A stretch of 64,000 nucleotides of DNA from Apostichopus japonicus (taxonomy: Eukaryota; Echinodermata; Holothuroidea; Aspidochirotida; Stichopodidae): the NCBI RefSeq assembly GCF_037975245.1, contig NC_092583.1, forward strand, positions 18,004,764-18,068,763, given 5' to 3'. The notes beneath the pieces were generated by a model. It was not told where the DNA came from, did not search any database, and saw nothing but the letters and a program-made list of their open reading frames with translations. Positions within the stretch are counted from its first letter, which is position 1. Every line of letters starts with the position of its first letter. This document shows positions 58,601-61,097 of the stretch, piece after piece. Made by a program: the position numbers and the translations under genes.

Positions 58601-61097
58601 TGATAGGGTGGAAAGAGGAAGGGGCTGTAACTTGAAATGACCATGTCCAATCTTAGCAATGATAGGGTGGAAAGAGGAAGGGGCTGTAACTTGAAATGAC
58701 CATGTCCAATCTTAGCAATGATAGGGTGGAAAGAGGAAGGGGCTGTTACTTGAAATGACCATGTCCAATCTTAGCAATGAGAGGGTGGAGAAAGGAAGGG
58801 GCTGTAACTTGAAATGACCGTCTCCAATCTTAGCAATGGTAGGGTGGAGAGAGGAAGGGGCTGTAACTTGAAATGACCGTCTCCAATCTAAGCAATGATA
58901 GGGTGGAGAGAGGAAGGGGCTGTAACTTGAAACGTCTCCAATCTAAGCAATGATAGGGTGGAGAGAGGAAGGGGCTGTAACTTGAAACGTCTCCAATCTA
59001 AGCAATGATAGGGTGGAAAGAGGAAGGGGCTGTTACTTGAAACAACCATCTCCAATCTAAGCAATGATAGGGTGGAAAGAAGAAGGGGCTGTAACTTGAA
59101 ATGACCCTCCCCAATCTTAGCAATGAGAGGGTGGAGAGAGGAAGGGGCTGTAACTTGAAACGACCATGTCCAATCTAAGCAATGAGAGGGTGGAGAGAGG
59201 AAGGGGCTGTAACTTGAAATGACCATGTCCAATCTTAGCAATGATAGGGTGGAGAGAGGAAGGGGCTGTTACTTGAAATGACCGTCTCCAATCTAAGCAA
59301 TGATAGGGTGGAGAGAGGAAGGGCTGTAACTTGAAATGACTGTCTCCAATCTAAGCAATGATAGGGTGGAAAGAGGAAGGGGCTGTTACTTGAAATGACC
59401 GTCTCCAATCTAAGCAATGATAGGGTGGAGAGAGGAAGGGGCTGTAACTTGAAACGTCTCCAATCTAAGCAATGATAGGGTGGAGAGAGGAAGGGGCTGT
59501 AACTTGAAACGTCTCCAATCTTAGCAATGATAGGGTGGAGAGAGGAAGGGGCTGTAACTTGAAATGACCGTCTCCAATCTAAGCAATGATAGGGTGGAAA
59601 GAGGAAGGGGCTGTAACTTGAAACGACCGTCTCCAATCTTAGCAATGGGTGGTACTATTTCGATGGTGGTGGGTTTCTTCATCACACACTGTGATACTTC
59701 CTGCTTTACTATTCTTAGTTGTGATCTTTGCTTAGTGTAATGCTTTATTTCATCCAAAGGTTCTCAGGTGGAAGTGATTTCATTTTTTACATCATACATA
59801 GATTTACTTTAATGTATTTCGTGAAGCTCCCCTTATCCACATTCATTTTGATCAACCAATATTTGTGGATTCTCTGAATGAAATTTGATTTGTCTCTATT
59901 CATTTCATTCTGGTAGTAGAAAATCCCCCAAGTGGATTCCCTTTTCATGAACAAACATGGACACAGCAGATGATTTATAGGAGTGGGGGAGGGGGGGGTG
60001 TTTATTGCACACTTCCAGTAATGGCAATTAATTTCCCATAGCTATTGGTAATAGTATTACCATAAACTTGGAACCAACAAAATCCAGCTCCTTCCATGGG
60101 ATGTTCCAAATATTTCAATCTCCTGGCAACAAGACATTACTGCATAACATTTGATTTCCTGCTAAGTTCTAGTTGTGCAGAGGAGACTACTGTGCATAGC
60201 ATTAACATACGACTCTCCTTGTAATTGAGACAGGTGGTACCGTTGCCAACATCTAGTTGAAGTTAAGGGTATTTCCATGATGCAAGTGATCCCCATTTGG
60301 TAACATGATTGGAAAGTATTACCTAATTGCAACCTTAATTATGTATTGGTGGTTTACGTAGGTTGTGTTTCCTCAAGTGAAGTGATGGCTATGGTCATAT
60401 AGGTGGTGGCATTAGAAGCAACTAAAAGCCTTGCATATGGGATATAGGTGGTGGATATAGGTGGATATATATAGGTGGATATATATAGTGGATATAGGTG
60501 GTGGCATTAGAAGCAACTAAAAGCCTTGCATCTGAGAGGTTGTTGGTAAACTTGGAATAGACTTTATCTCACTTGGAATACAATGTGGACTTGCCTTCTT
60601 TGTGTTACAGCATGTAAGTAAACCTATGGATTATTGCCAATTAATCATCAGATTCCAGTTAAAAGAACATTCTTTCCAAGCTGGATTATTTCCTTGTTTT
60701 TACAGCTAGTTGTGCTGAACCTGAGTACCAGAACGACCCTATGCAGCCAATGTTACCCAGACAGGATGTTTACATTCCTTTAGCCGATGATGCTAATAAA
60801 GGAATTGCAGTTGATAATCTGGAGTACCTAGCTGTACTTGGATCAGAACCCATGCAAGAAGATGTCTGGTCACCACGAAAAACAAACAATGTTGGTTCAA
60901 ATGGTACCATACCTTACAAAAATGGCATGACAGATAACCTAAGTAACAGTACACCTTTCCTTCACAACCCAAAGTCCCCAGTGAGTCAAGACCCAGAGTT
61001 TCAACGTTTGTATAGCACACCTGCCTCTGTGACACCTCCCGAGCATGATTATATAAACAACCAAGTTCAAGTCGGGGGTGGTGAATCTACAGTGTAA
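1202..61097 (+). CDS. Egfr: EGFR/ErbB receptor tyrosine kinase gene, 5'-incomplete, 29 exons seen
   Basis: This span holds the coding exons of a single-pass receptor tyrosine kinase of the EGFR/ErbB family, which binds EGF-like ligands outside the cell and signals through Ras/MAPK and related routes. In order I see: end of L domain 1, furin-like cysteine-rich domain II, L domain 2, a long second cysteine-rich region, a transmembrane helix, a juxtamembrane segment, a complete kinase ([37 protein letters not shown]) and a tyrosine-rich tail. Canonical GT/AG sites with matching phases join all exons. Using either of the two alternative exons (14377-14582 or 15265-15461), the total is a whole number of codons, about 1343 or 1340 residues. 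The signal peptide and most of L domain 1 are outside the window. Family assignment is firm; exact orthology to one vertebrate paralog is not expected in an invertebrate. Confidence 0.96.
1340..1639. other. Intron 5' part
   Basis: Nothing recognised; a C-run lies at 1610-1620. Confidence 0.5.
2188..2230. repeat. TA microsatellite inside the LINE remnant
   Basis: About 20 TA dinucleotides directly after TGGGTACCACAAGGATCTAT, the coding equivalent of the WVPQGS motif of the RT. Confidence 0.95.
3106..3150. repeat. TA microsatellite
   Basis: Uninterrupted TA tract of about 22 units in the 3' part of the LINE remnant. Confidence 0.95.
3371..3789. other. Intron 3' part, unassigned
   Basis: Nothing recognised between the LINE remnant and the exon at 3790. 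Confidence 0.5.
3790..3858 (+). CDS. Egfr: Egfr exon: start of cysteine-rich domain II
   Basis: A 69-nt exon, phase 1 to phase 1, after TTTCTTCAG and before GTAAGTGAA. It encodes [20 protein letters not shown], with the C-x3-C-x4-CWGxG-x3-C spacing that opens furin-like domain II in ErbB receptors (vertebrate motif SCWGAGEENC). The length is a multiple of three, so skipping it would keep the frame but remove the first cysteine module. Confidence 0.93.
3859..4367. other. Intron, unassigned
   Basis: 509-bp intron between two domain II exons. The T-rich tract before 4368 is a good polypyrimidine tract. Nothing else seen. Confidence 0.6.
4368..4486 (+). CDS. Egfr: Egfr exon: domain II furin-like repeat
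   Basis: Enters in phase 1 and ends in phase 0 at GTACGT (4487). The peptide includes [18 protein letters not shown], closely matching the ErbB domain II core (CRGKSPSDCCHNQCAAGC). A second GT at 4491 gives phase 1 and does not fit the next exon. The chosen donor gives C-F-A-C-R across the junction, matching the conserved C-L-V-C-R. Confidence 0.94.
4487..5689. other. Intron 5' part, unassigned
   Basis: Non-coding. A G-rich run (about 5514-5540) is the only notable composition feature. Confidence 0.5.
5690..5880 (+). repeat. Short tandem repeat, about 50-60 bp, degenerate
   Basis: The phrases CAGATACTATAGTTGGTG, TGTTCAGATA and CATGGTTAGTGCCCTATT recur three to four times; a further GATGGTGTCTTACTCAGATACTA pair brackets the block. 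Confidence 0.7.
5900..6006. repeat. Foldback (inverted repeat) about 107 bp
   Basis: CAGAAAAATGTTG at 5900-5912 is the exact reverse complement of CAACATTTTTCTG at 5994-6006. An inner GCTCAGTT/AACTGAGC stem (5969-5976, 5982-5989) has a 5-nt loop. A small foldback transposon remnant or a chance structured element are both possible. Confidence 0.6.
6007..6609. other. Intron 3' part, unassigned
   Basis: Nothing coding. A G-run and a C-rich block (6420-6465) are present without known match. Confidence 0.5.
6610..6751 (+). CDS. Egfr: Egfr exon: domain II, dimerisation-arm region
   Basis: Phase 0 in (CTACAG at 6604-6609), phase 1 out (GTAACC at 6752). It encodes [17 protein letters not shown], then YIYNPTTFQ and a downstream C-V-D-Q-C-P. 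This corresponds to the ErbB segment CxxCPPLMLYNPTTYQ, which contains the beta-hairpin dimerisation arm of domain II. Conservation of YNPTTFQ suggests the arm is functional. Confidence 0.95.
6752..7321. other. Intron, unassigned
   Basis: 570-bp AT-rich intron, nothing recognised. Confidence 0.6.
7322..7429 (+). CDS. Egfr: Egfr exon: end of domain II
   Basis: A 108-nt exon, phase 1 to phase 1, acceptor AG at 7320-7321, donor GTATTG at 7430. The peptide has paired cysteines (NCVKHCPAG) and KCEECNGPC, matching the vertebrate KCKKCEGPC that closes domain II before L domain 2. A 54-bp minisatellite begins about 25 bp after its donor. Confidence 0.93.
7450..8212 (+). repeat. Minisatellite, about 54-bp unit, about 14 copies
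   Basis: Unit contains CAGAACAAGCACAATAACAA, a variable GAGGTCTCCGAAGAA segment and AACTGCATGTAGCT. A longer block starting ACTGATATCTGCGACAAAC recurs at about 7647, 7805 and 7963 (158-bp spacing, three units), so the array has a higher-order layer. It starts about 25 bp after the donor at 7430. Confidence 0.93.
8213..9017. other. Intron 3' part, unassigned
   Basis: Nothing recognised before the exon at 9018. Confidence 0.5.
9018..9135 (+). CDS. Egfr: Egfr exon: start of L domain 2 (domain III)
   Basis: Phase 1 in (CTTTCAG), phase 2 out (GTAAGT at 9136). The peptide opens with V-C and contains [19 protein letters not shown] at its end, matching the ErbB domain III start NCTSISGDLHILPVAF. 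This begins the second leucine-rich solenoid L domain, which contacts ligand in vertebrate EGFR. The downstream intron opens directly into a GGT/GAT simple-repeat tract. Confidence 0.94.
9147..9665 (+). repeat. GGT/GAT trinucleotide-rich simple repeat
   Basis: About 520 bp of GGTGGT, GATGAT and GGTGAT triplets almost without C on the + strand, starting 11 bp after the donor at 9136. It opens long His/Thr/Pro-rich or Val/Met-rich frames on both strands that are composition artefacts. Confidence 0.95.
9666..10627. other. Intron 3' part, unassigned
   Basis: Nothing recognised before the exon at 10628. Confidence 0.5.
10628..10792 (+). CDS. Egfr: Egfr exon: middle of L domain 2
   Basis: Phase 2 to phase 2, CATACAG acceptor and GTAAGT donor at 10793. 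The peptide includes [12 protein letters not shown] and [14 protein letters not shown], matching vertebrate VKEITGFLLIQA and FENLEIIRGR. It is the shared upstream partner of the two alternative exons that follow. It ends with two bases (AA) of a split codon, completed as Asn by either alternative. Confidence 0.95.
10793..11552. other. Intron 5' part, unassigned
   Basis: Nothing recognised. Confidence 0.5.
11553..11687 (+). repeat. 45-bp tandem repeat, 3 copies
   Basis: CACTTACCCTTCTACTGCTT begins at 11553, 11598 and 11643. Units share TTTGTCTGGTGGCC and are nearly identical. Confidence 0.95.
11688..12149. other. Intron segment, unassigned
   Basis: Nothing recognised. Confidence 0.5.
12174..12186 (+). 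promoter_or_regulatory. DR1-type AGGTCA direct repeat (sequence match only)
   Basis: AGGTCA-A-AGGTCA is a perfect direct repeat with 1-bp spacer, the consensus for RXR/HNF4/PPAR-type nuclear receptors. A near-perfect second one (TGGTCA-A-AGGTCA) lies at 12267-12279. It sits in a dispersed repeat, so function is unproven. Confidence 0.4.
12570..12663 (+). repeat. 24-bp tandem repeat, about 4 copies
   Basis: GGCTCAACATACAATAAGTA plus AAGG repeats, nearly identical. Confidence 0.95.
12881..14199. other. Intron segment, unassigned
   Basis: Nothing coding. Contains AT-rich stretches around 13380-13470, pyrimidine-rich phrases (CCCCTTCCCTAGTGAT) near 13540-13600 and a G-run near 14080-14098. Confidence 0.5.
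14203..14320 (+). repeat. 70-bp tandem duplication upstream of alternative exon A
   Basis: CTACCTTTATTTTTGCTGCT with GGTGGCTTTATCTTTCAT occurs at about 14207-14250 and again at about 14277-14320. It lies 60-170 bp before the acceptor of exon A and doubles a pyrimidine-rich block there. Confidence 0.85.
14377..14582 (+). CDS. Egfr: Egfr alternative exon A: C-terminal half of L domain 2
   Basis: A 206-nt exon (3n+2), phase 2 in (CACACCTAG) and phase 1 out (GTAAGTGG at 14583). The peptide contains [20 protein letters not shown], then [11 protein letters not shown] and a final cysteine. It aligns with the EGFR stretch LKEISDGDVIISGNKNLC. It is homologous to the exon at 15265-15461, and the two have identical entry and exit phases. 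It has four more residues than the other copy before the shared core, and an extra cysteine (ARCSL). A second in-frame acceptor AG (exon start 14395) could trim 18 nt. The pair looks mutually exclusive; transcript evidence is needed to confirm. Confidence 0.92.
14583..15264. other. Intron between the two alternative exons
   Basis: 682 bp, no tandem repeats, no stop-free exon-like segment. It is long enough for normal splicing, so steric exclusion does not explain exclusive use of the flanking exons. Confidence 0.6.
15265..15461 (+). CDS. Egfr: Egfr alternative exon B: C-terminal half of L domain 2
   Basis: A 197-nt exon (3n+2), phase 2 in (CTTTACAG) and phase 1 out (GTAAGTAG at 15462). It encodes [20 protein letters not shown], then [12 protein letters not shown] and ESC, the same L-domain segment as exon A. 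The two copies share about 20 of 50 residues in the core. If exon A is spliced directly to it, the frame reads into TAG at 15285-15287, so the two cannot both be used in a productive mRNA. With exon B, the total reading frame also closes. Confidence 0.92.
15462..16926. other. Intron 5' part after alternative exon B, unassigned
   Basis: A C-run with CCTCC phrases at 15680-15720. No further copy of the alternative exon was found. Confidence 0.5.
16935..17756. mobile_element. hAT-like non-autonomous DNA transposon, 822 bp
   Basis: Ends are inverted: TAGTGATGGGAACAGTCCC at the left, GGGACCTGTTCCCATCACTA at the right. Flanks are GTATTTTC (16927-16934) and GTATATTC (17757-17764), an 8-bp target duplication with one mismatch, as expected for hAT. 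GTCAGTCCCC is present just inside both ends. No transposase frame is visible, so it is non-autonomous. Confidence 0.82.
17765..24699. other. Large intron interior, mostly unassigned
   Basis: About 7 kb of AT-rich sequence with no tandem arrays, in contrast to the rest of the gene. Possible old retroelement debris lies around 22840-23330 (GATAGATATTTATTCAGCCAA, TAAAATTTATTGATATCAA). An unexplained 197-codon open frame on the - strand is at 23892-24485. Confidence 0.5.
24700..24985 (+). repeat. Tandem repeat, about 79-90 bp, 3 copies
   Basis: The order AAGACGGTTTTG, TATAG, ATTTTGAGATCC, AAGTGAGGGTTACTTTAGCA and GTGAACAT recurs near 24756, 24838 and 24908. Confidence 0.88.
24986..25799. other. 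Intron segment, unassigned
   Basis: Nothing recognised. Confidence 0.5.
25800..26310. repeat. 36-bp minisatellite, about 14 copies
   Basis: CCTAGTACTGTAGTGTGAGC followed by TAGTAGTGAACAGTAA repeats with almost no variation. The period is a multiple of three and leaves one - strand frame open, but this is not coding. Confidence 0.98.
26311..27840. other. Intron segment, unassigned
   Basis: A three-fold CACCTTAAGTA repeat at about 26970-26998 and a G-rich run at 27329-27350. Nothing else recognised. Confidence 0.5.
27843..27892. repeat. TA microsatellite
   Basis: About 24 uninterrupted TA units, 160 bp before the exon at 28055. Confidence 0.95.
28055..28199 (+). CDS. Egfr: Egfr exon: start of second cysteine-rich region
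   Basis: Phase 1 in, phase 2 out (GTGAGT at 28200). The acceptor is an unusual CCTGAAAATAG, with the C-rich tract ending about 10 nt upstream of the AG. The peptide has [20 protein letters not shown] then CAKCAH and CLPDC, matching ErbB domain IV [20 protein letters not shown] and its following CxxC. The 12.6-kb intron before it is the largest in the window. Confidence 0.94.
28200..28878. other. Intron 5' part, unassigned
   Basis: Possible short interspersed element around 28600-28760 (GTGGTAGCCACTGGG and a GGTTCATTCGAAAC phrase), too weak to name. Confidence 0.4.
28880..30003 (+). repeat. 28-bp minisatellite with a CCAAT box in nearly every unit, about 40 copies
   Basis: Unit: GGACATCCCTCAACCTCCTA then TTGGCTGA. 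Each unit contains CCTATTGGCT, the reverse complement of AGCCAATAGG, a full match to the NF-Y CCAAT consensus. A few units lose it (TTGTCTGA) or lack CTCCT. Confidence 0.97.
30004..31168. other. Intron 3' part, unassigned
   Basis: Nothing recognised before the exon at 31169. Confidence 0.5.
31169..31256 (+). CDS. Egfr: Egfr exon: second cysteine-rich region
   Basis: Phase 2 in (AATCCACAG), phase 0 out (GTAAGT at 31257). The peptide ends with [16 protein letters not shown], matching the ErbB CIQCHPEC module. Spacing of cysteines (CxxCxxxCxxxC) is typical of furin-like repeats. Confidence 0.9.
31290..31560 (+). repeat. Degenerate tandem repeat, about 62 bp, about 4 copies
   Basis: ACCATGTAGTTACCACCA and related phrases followed by TTGGTTCACCATAGGTA recur through the block with many differences. 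Confidence 0.7.
31561..32562. other. Intron 3' part, unassigned
   Basis: Nothing recognised before the exon at 32563. Confidence 0.5.
32563..32708 (+). CDS. Egfr: Egfr exon: second cysteine-rich region; donor seeds a minisatellite
   Basis: Phase 0 in (CTTTTCAG), phase 2 out. The peptide includes [19 protein letters not shown] and [11 protein letters not shown], matching the vertebrate IDGPHCVKTCPAG and CHLCHPNC modules. The donor (GATGG|GTATGTG at 32709) is the first unit of a 44-bp tandem array of about 60 copies, nearly all of which carry the same GTATGTG- or GTCTGTG-like sequence. Confidence 0.93.
32705..35720 (+). repeat. 44-bp minisatellite carrying copies of the adjacent splice donor, about 60 copies
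   Basis: Unit: ACATACAGAAATGGGTATGT then GAAATATACAACTGTATACTTAAC. It begins at the exon end, whose GATGGGTATGTGAAATATAC reads as the first unit. Copies become more diverged towards 35.7 kb. A palindromic element interrupts it at 33661-33892. Confidence 0.97.
33661..33892. mobile_element. Palindromic MITE, 232 bp, flanked by TTAA
   Basis: Terminal inverted repeats of about 46 bp, GCCCGGGTCACATCTGCGCG at the left and its complement CGCGCAGATGTGACCCGGGC at the right, with about two mismatches over the full length. TTAA lies on both sides (33657-33660, 33893-33896), as for piggyBac-type insertions. It has inserted at the TTAA of a 44-bp minisatellite unit (TATACTTAACACA). Superfamily is inferred from TTAA only. 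Confidence 0.88.
35721..36888. other. Intron 3' part, unassigned
   Basis: Nothing recognised before the exon at 36889. Confidence 0.5.
36889..36970 (+). CDS. Egfr: Egfr exon: second cysteine-rich region
   Basis: An 82-nt exon, phase 2 in (CCCACCAG), phase 0 out (GTAAGG at 36971). The peptide starts [20 protein letters not shown]. With the previous exon it gives C-K-D-G-C-T-G-P, the ErbB module C-x-x-x-C-T-G-P. In vertebrate EGFR this module lies almost at the membrane; here five more cysteine-rich or linker exons follow. Confidence 0.88.
37226..37720 (+). repeat. 84-bp tandem repeat carrying copies of the adjacent splice acceptor, 6 copies
   Basis: Units begin ATCATTCATACCATGTTTGT at 37226, 37310, 37394, 37478, 37562 and 37646 and are essentially identical. 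Each ends TTCTTTCTGTGACTTCAG followed by ATC, so the true acceptor (37719-37720) has five exact copies at 84-bp spacing upstream. Confidence 0.98.
37721..37813 (+). CDS. Egfr: Egfr exon: second cysteine-rich region
   Basis: A 93-nt exon, phase 0 to phase 0 (GTATGT at 37814), encoding 31 residues with [17 protein letters not shown] near its start. It has only two cysteines, so module identity is weak, but phase and continuity fit. Its acceptor (CTGTGACTTCAG|ATC) is the last unit of an 84-bp tandem repeat, and five identical decoy acceptors lie upstream. Being phase 0/0 it could be skipped without a frameshift. Confidence 0.82.
37920..38165 (+). repeat. Degenerate tandem repeat, about 60 bp, about 4 copies
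   Basis: Recurring TACCTATGTATG, TTAGTTGTTATAACTAGAAT and ATGTAATTAAACACA phrases. Confidence 0.8.
38502..38639 (+). CDS. Egfr: Egfr exon: furin-like repeat
   Basis: 138 nt, phase 0 to phase 0 (TTTTCAG acceptor, GTAAGC donor at 38640). It encodes [20 protein letters not shown], then [14 protein letters not shown]. This is a full furin-like/EGFR cysteine module: CxxCxxxCxxC, GxGxxxC, CxNYxxGxxCxxxC. It is an extra module compared with vertebrate EGFR. Confidence 0.93.
38787..38891 (+). CDS. Egfr: Egfr exon: furin-like repeat
   Basis: 105 nt, phase 0 to phase 0 (ACACAG acceptor; donor GTAATT at 38892). The peptide [20 protein letters not shown] followed by IECSS has typical CxxCxxxCxxC furin spacing. 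A 147-nt intron separates it from the previous exon, the shortest in the gene. Confidence 0.92.
38892..39290. other. Intron, unassigned
   Basis: 399 bp. CTTTACAGTATAATATGTCTG-like and CTTTACAATATAATATATCTG-like sequences about 85 bp apart hint at a local duplication before the acceptor at 39291. Confidence 0.5.
39291..39580 (+). CDS. Egfr: Egfr exon: last furin-like repeats and extracellular juxtamembrane linker
   Basis: 290 nt, phase 0 in (GTCTGCAG), phase 2 out (GTAAGT at 39581). It carries about 16 cysteines in the order [41 protein letters not shown], followed by a Thr/Asn-rich linker (TTDTRTTNK) that leads to the membrane. It is the largest extracellular exon and closes the second cysteine-rich region. 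Confidence 0.95.
39592..40222 (+). repeat. 78-bp minisatellite, about 8 copies
   Basis: Unit: GAGGTCTCCAGGAACAGTGC, ATCACTAACCTAACAAACAC, AGAAAAAATGACAAAACATT, TGTACTTATAGACTGTGT. It starts about 11 bp after the donor at 39581. The multiple-of-three period keeps a - strand frame open for about 209 codons without coding evidence. Confidence 0.97.
40378..40507 (+). CDS. Egfr: Egfr exon: transmembrane segment
   Basis: Phase 2 in (AATTTCAG), phase 0 out (GTAAGT at 40508). It encodes an uninterrupted hydrophobic stretch of about 24 residues from [12 protein letters not shown] through [12 protein letters not shown], then [16 protein letters not shown]. The basic cluster right after the helix is weak (one Arg, one Lys) compared with the Arg/Lys-rich juxtamembrane of vertebrate EGFR. 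A TA microsatellite begins just after the donor. Confidence 0.94.
40513..40665. repeat. TA-rich microsatellite
   Basis: TA tracts interrupted by TTTATA and a GTGTGTG segment, beginning right after the donor of the transmembrane exon. Confidence 0.9.
40670..41538 (+). repeat. 24-bp minisatellite, about 36 copies
   Basis: Unit TGTTTAGCTGGACCCTGCAG then TATC, with variants (TTGAACCCTG, GGGGACCCTG). A block of about 190 bp (TTTGACCCTTTAGTATTGG ... GGGGACCCTGCAGTAGG) occurs twice, from 40723 and 40885. Confidence 0.95.
41539..42064. other. Intron 3' part, unassigned
   Basis: Nothing recognised before the microexon at 42065. Confidence 0.5.
42065..42094 (+). CDS. Egfr: Egfr 30-nt juxtamembrane microexon
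   Basis: A microexon of ten codons ([10 protein letters not shown]), flanked by TTCTTACAG and GTAAGTAT, phase 0 on both sides. Its acidic peptide followed by PMTPSG of the next exon resembles the vertebrate juxtamembrane stretch QERELVEPLTPSG. Since it is phase 0/0, including or skipping it would lengthen or shorten the juxtamembrane without a frameshift. It and the next exon both begin CCAATG. Confidence 0.85.
42226..42675. mobile_element. Possible hAT-like element remnant
   Basis: The left side reads CAGTGTTGTTGTCAAGTTC and the right side, reverse complemented, TAGTGTAGTACCAAGTAC, a weak inverted-repeat match in hAT style. AAGTAC/GAGTAC phrases recur inside. No matching 8-bp flanks were found. 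Confidence 0.3.
42767..42979 (+). CDS. Egfr: Egfr exon: kinase N-lobe, glycine loop and VAIK lysine
   Basis: 213 nt, phase 0 to phase 0 (TTTGTAG acceptor; GTAGGA donor at 42980). It encodes [14 protein letters not shown], then the glycine-rich loop [19 protein letters not shown] and the catalytic lysine in [10 protein letters not shown]. These ATP-binding motifs match ErbB kinases almost residue for residue. Confidence 0.98.
43164..43349 (+). CDS. Egfr: Egfr exon: kinase helix C to hinge
   Basis: 186 nt, phase 0 to phase 0 (CCCTCTAG; GTATGA at 43350). It begins with the helix-C glutamate ([20 protein letters not shown]) and contains the hinge [20 protein letters not shown]. The gatekeeper is Thr as in human EGFR. 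The position of human Cys797 (MPFGCLLDY) is Ala here. Confidence 0.98.
43350..43894. other. Intron, unassigned
   Basis: 545 bp; a G-run at 43399-43409 and a T-run at 43758-43768. Nothing else. Confidence 0.6.
43895..44050 (+). CDS. Egfr: Egfr exon: kinase catalytic and activation loops
   Basis: 156 nt, phase 0 to phase 0 (CTCTATAG; GTAAGC at 44051). It carries the catalytic loop [14 protein letters not shown] and the metal-binding [10 protein letters not shown], plus the activation-loop tyrosine ([10 protein letters not shown]). The catalytic Asp and Asn and the DFG Asp are all present, so the kinase should be active. Confidence 0.98.
44090..45175 (+). repeat. About 80-bp minisatellite, about 13 copies
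   Basis: Unit: TAGCTATTTATTGGTTATTT, TGTTACCTAAAACATGTGAG, ATATGATCAAAACACTATGA, TTGAATCACCCAAATATAGG. Several units read ATAGGTAAGCTATT, similar to the true donor AAAGGTAAGCTGATT at 44051; others read AGGGATTAGCTATT. Later copies are more diverged. Confidence 0.93.
45176..45689. other. Intron segment, unassigned
   Basis: Nothing recognised. Confidence 0.5.
45690..46215 (+). repeat. Dispersed repeat copy 2, with AGGTCA direct repeat
   Basis: Diverged copy of the family at 12150-12880: same order of AGGTCA-rich phrases, the TCTCAAATGGTTTCAAACTTGGCC block and GGTTGATGGCAGAGCTGATTT at the end. AGGTCAAAGGTCA (DR1) is at 45866-45878. Confidence 0.7.
46282..46357 (+). CDS. Egfr: Egfr exon: kinase APE-region and helix F
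   Basis: 76 nt, phase 0 in (CTTAACAG), phase 1 out (GTGAGT at 46358). It encodes [20 protein letters not shown] then DVWSFG, the P+1 loop and helix F of tyrosine kinases (WMALES...SDVWSYG in EGFR). Confidence 0.97.
46358..46660. other. Intron, unassigned
   Basis: 303 bp; a G-rich run at 46485-46502. Nothing else. Confidence 0.6.
46661..46807 (+). CDS. Egfr: Egfr exon: kinase C-lobe
   Basis: 147 nt, phase 1 to phase 1 (ATTTTCAG; GTAAGT at 46808). It encodes [16 protein letters not shown], then [20 protein letters not shown]. These match ErbB VTVWELMTFGSKPYDG and [19 protein letters not shown]. Confidence 0.97.
47027..47124 (+). CDS. Egfr: Egfr exon: end of kinase domain
   Basis: 98 nt, phase 1 in (TTTTTAG), phase 0 out (GTCAGT at 47125). 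It encodes [19 protein letters not shown] and DPQRYLVVQ, matching the ErbB CWMIDADSRPKF and DPQRYLVIQ that end the kinase fold. A 57-bp tandem array starts about 110 bp downstream. Confidence 0.97.
47236..48207 (+). repeat. 57-bp minisatellite, about 17 copies, open on both strands
   Basis: Unit: AAAGTGTCATGGCTGCAGAG, CAGTGATACTGAATATGAGG, ACTCCTCTATAATTAAG. Two unit types (GAGGAC / GAAGTC) intermix. On the + strand one frame reads [19 protein letters not shown] repeatedly, broken only by TAG at 47667 and 48123 in two ACTGACTATTAG variants. Each unit carries an acceptor-like CTGCAG|AG. Read-through from the kinase exon meets a stop first, so it is most likely intronic. Confidence 0.95.
48208..48509. 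other. Intron 3' part, unassigned
   Basis: Nothing recognised. Confidence 0.5.
48510..48695 (+). CDS. Egfr: Egfr exon: proximal C-terminal tail
   Basis: 186 nt, phase 0 to phase 0 (TCAAATAG; GTAATG at 48696). The peptide has [16 protein letters not shown] and [13 protein letters not shown], matching the vertebrate tail LPSPTDSNFYRAL and VVDADEYLIPQQG. The DADEYL tyrosine corresponds to human Tyr992 (mature numbering), a phosphotyrosine docking site. The tail then turns Gln/Pro/Tyr-rich (ENYTYQPSQ). Confidence 0.95.
48696..49270. other. Intron, unassigned
   Basis: 575 bp; nothing recognised. Confidence 0.6.
49271..49451 (+). CDS. Egfr: Egfr exon: C-terminal tail, low-complexity
   Basis: 181 nt, phase 0 in (TTTTATCAG), phase 1 out (GTGAGT at 49452). 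It encodes [20 protein letters not shown] followed by a Ser/Arg-rich segment ending [13 protein letters not shown]. It has no family-level motif; assignment rests on splice sites, phase and position. Confidence 0.85.
49452..49749. other. Intron 5' part, unassigned
   Basis: Nothing recognised before the tandem array. Confidence 0.5.
49750..52822 (+). repeat. 58-bp minisatellite, about 31 copies, split by a transposon
   Basis: Unit: GTACACTCAGCACACACTTA, GTATACTCAGTGTAAACTTA, GTACACCCAGAAAACACA. Internal sub-units of about 10-20 bp (ACACTCAGTGT, ACACCCAGAAAA) are related, so the unit itself arose from a shorter repeat. The hAT-like element at 49940-51159 interrupts it. Confidence 0.95.
49940..51159. 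mobile_element. hAT-like DNA transposon, 1220 bp, nested in minisatellite
   Basis: Ends TAGTGTTTGCACGGG and, reverse complemented on the right, TAGTGTTTACATGGG. It is flanked by a perfect 8-bp duplication CAGAAAAC (49932-49939 and 51160-51167), the hAT hallmark. Sub-terminal CCGGGTACCC-type repeats lie at both ends. Inside, a block with TTAGTGTGGTGTTAGGC and AACAGCAATAACGAA occurs about four times. A short frame near 50580-50640 ([19 protein letters not shown]) may be transposase debris. Non-autonomous. Confidence 0.9.
52823..52937 (+). repeat. 34-bp tandem repeat, about 3.5 copies
   Basis: GGATCTTTGAGCCTACTCTG then TTTTTGTGTTGTAT repeats exactly. Confidence 0.95.
52938..53344. other. Intron 3' part, unassigned
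   Basis: Nothing recognised. Confidence 0.5.
53345..53431 (+). CDS. Egfr: Egfr exon: C-terminal tail, NDEYLTP motif
   Basis: 87 nt, phase 1 to phase 1 (GGGTGCAG; GTAAGA at 53432). It encodes [20 protein letters not shown] and LLTDELEK. The EYL tyrosine resembles the NPEYL docking sites of ErbB tails. The length is a multiple of three, so it could be skipped in frame. It sits between two large minisatellite introns (3.9 kb and 7.3 kb). Confidence 0.88.
53470..59646 (+). repeat. 59-bp minisatellite, about 104 copies, with higher-order structure
   Basis: Unit: GGGTGGAGAGAGGAAGGGGC, TGTAACTTGAAATGACCGTC, TCCAATCTAAGCAATGATA. Purine-rich on the + strand. Variant markers (TAGCAAATGATAG; ACCCTCCCCAATC; a 4-5 bp deletion giving GAAACGTCTCC) recur together at fixed offsets, showing that blocks of more than 1 kb were copied. 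Confidence 0.98.
59647..60705. other. Intron 3' part, mostly unassigned
   Basis: GTGGCATTAGAAGCAACTAA with AAGCCTTGCAT occurs twice (about 60405 and 60495), separated by ATATAGGTGGATATA repeats. Otherwise nothing recognised. Confidence 0.55.
60706..61097 (+). CDS. Egfr: Egfr terminal coding exon: phosphotyrosine tail and PDZ-like end
   Basis: Phase 1 in (TTTTTACAG), running to TAA at 61095-61097. The tail has several candidate tyrosine docking sites: [12 protein letters not shown] and DYINN fit the Grb2 SH2 pattern pY-x-N; DVYIPL, LEYLAV and RLYSTP are others. It ends GGGESTV, whose S-x-V terminus fits a class I PDZ ligand. The PEYQN and EYLAV settings resemble the repeated motifs of vertebrate ErbB tails. 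Confidence 0.94.
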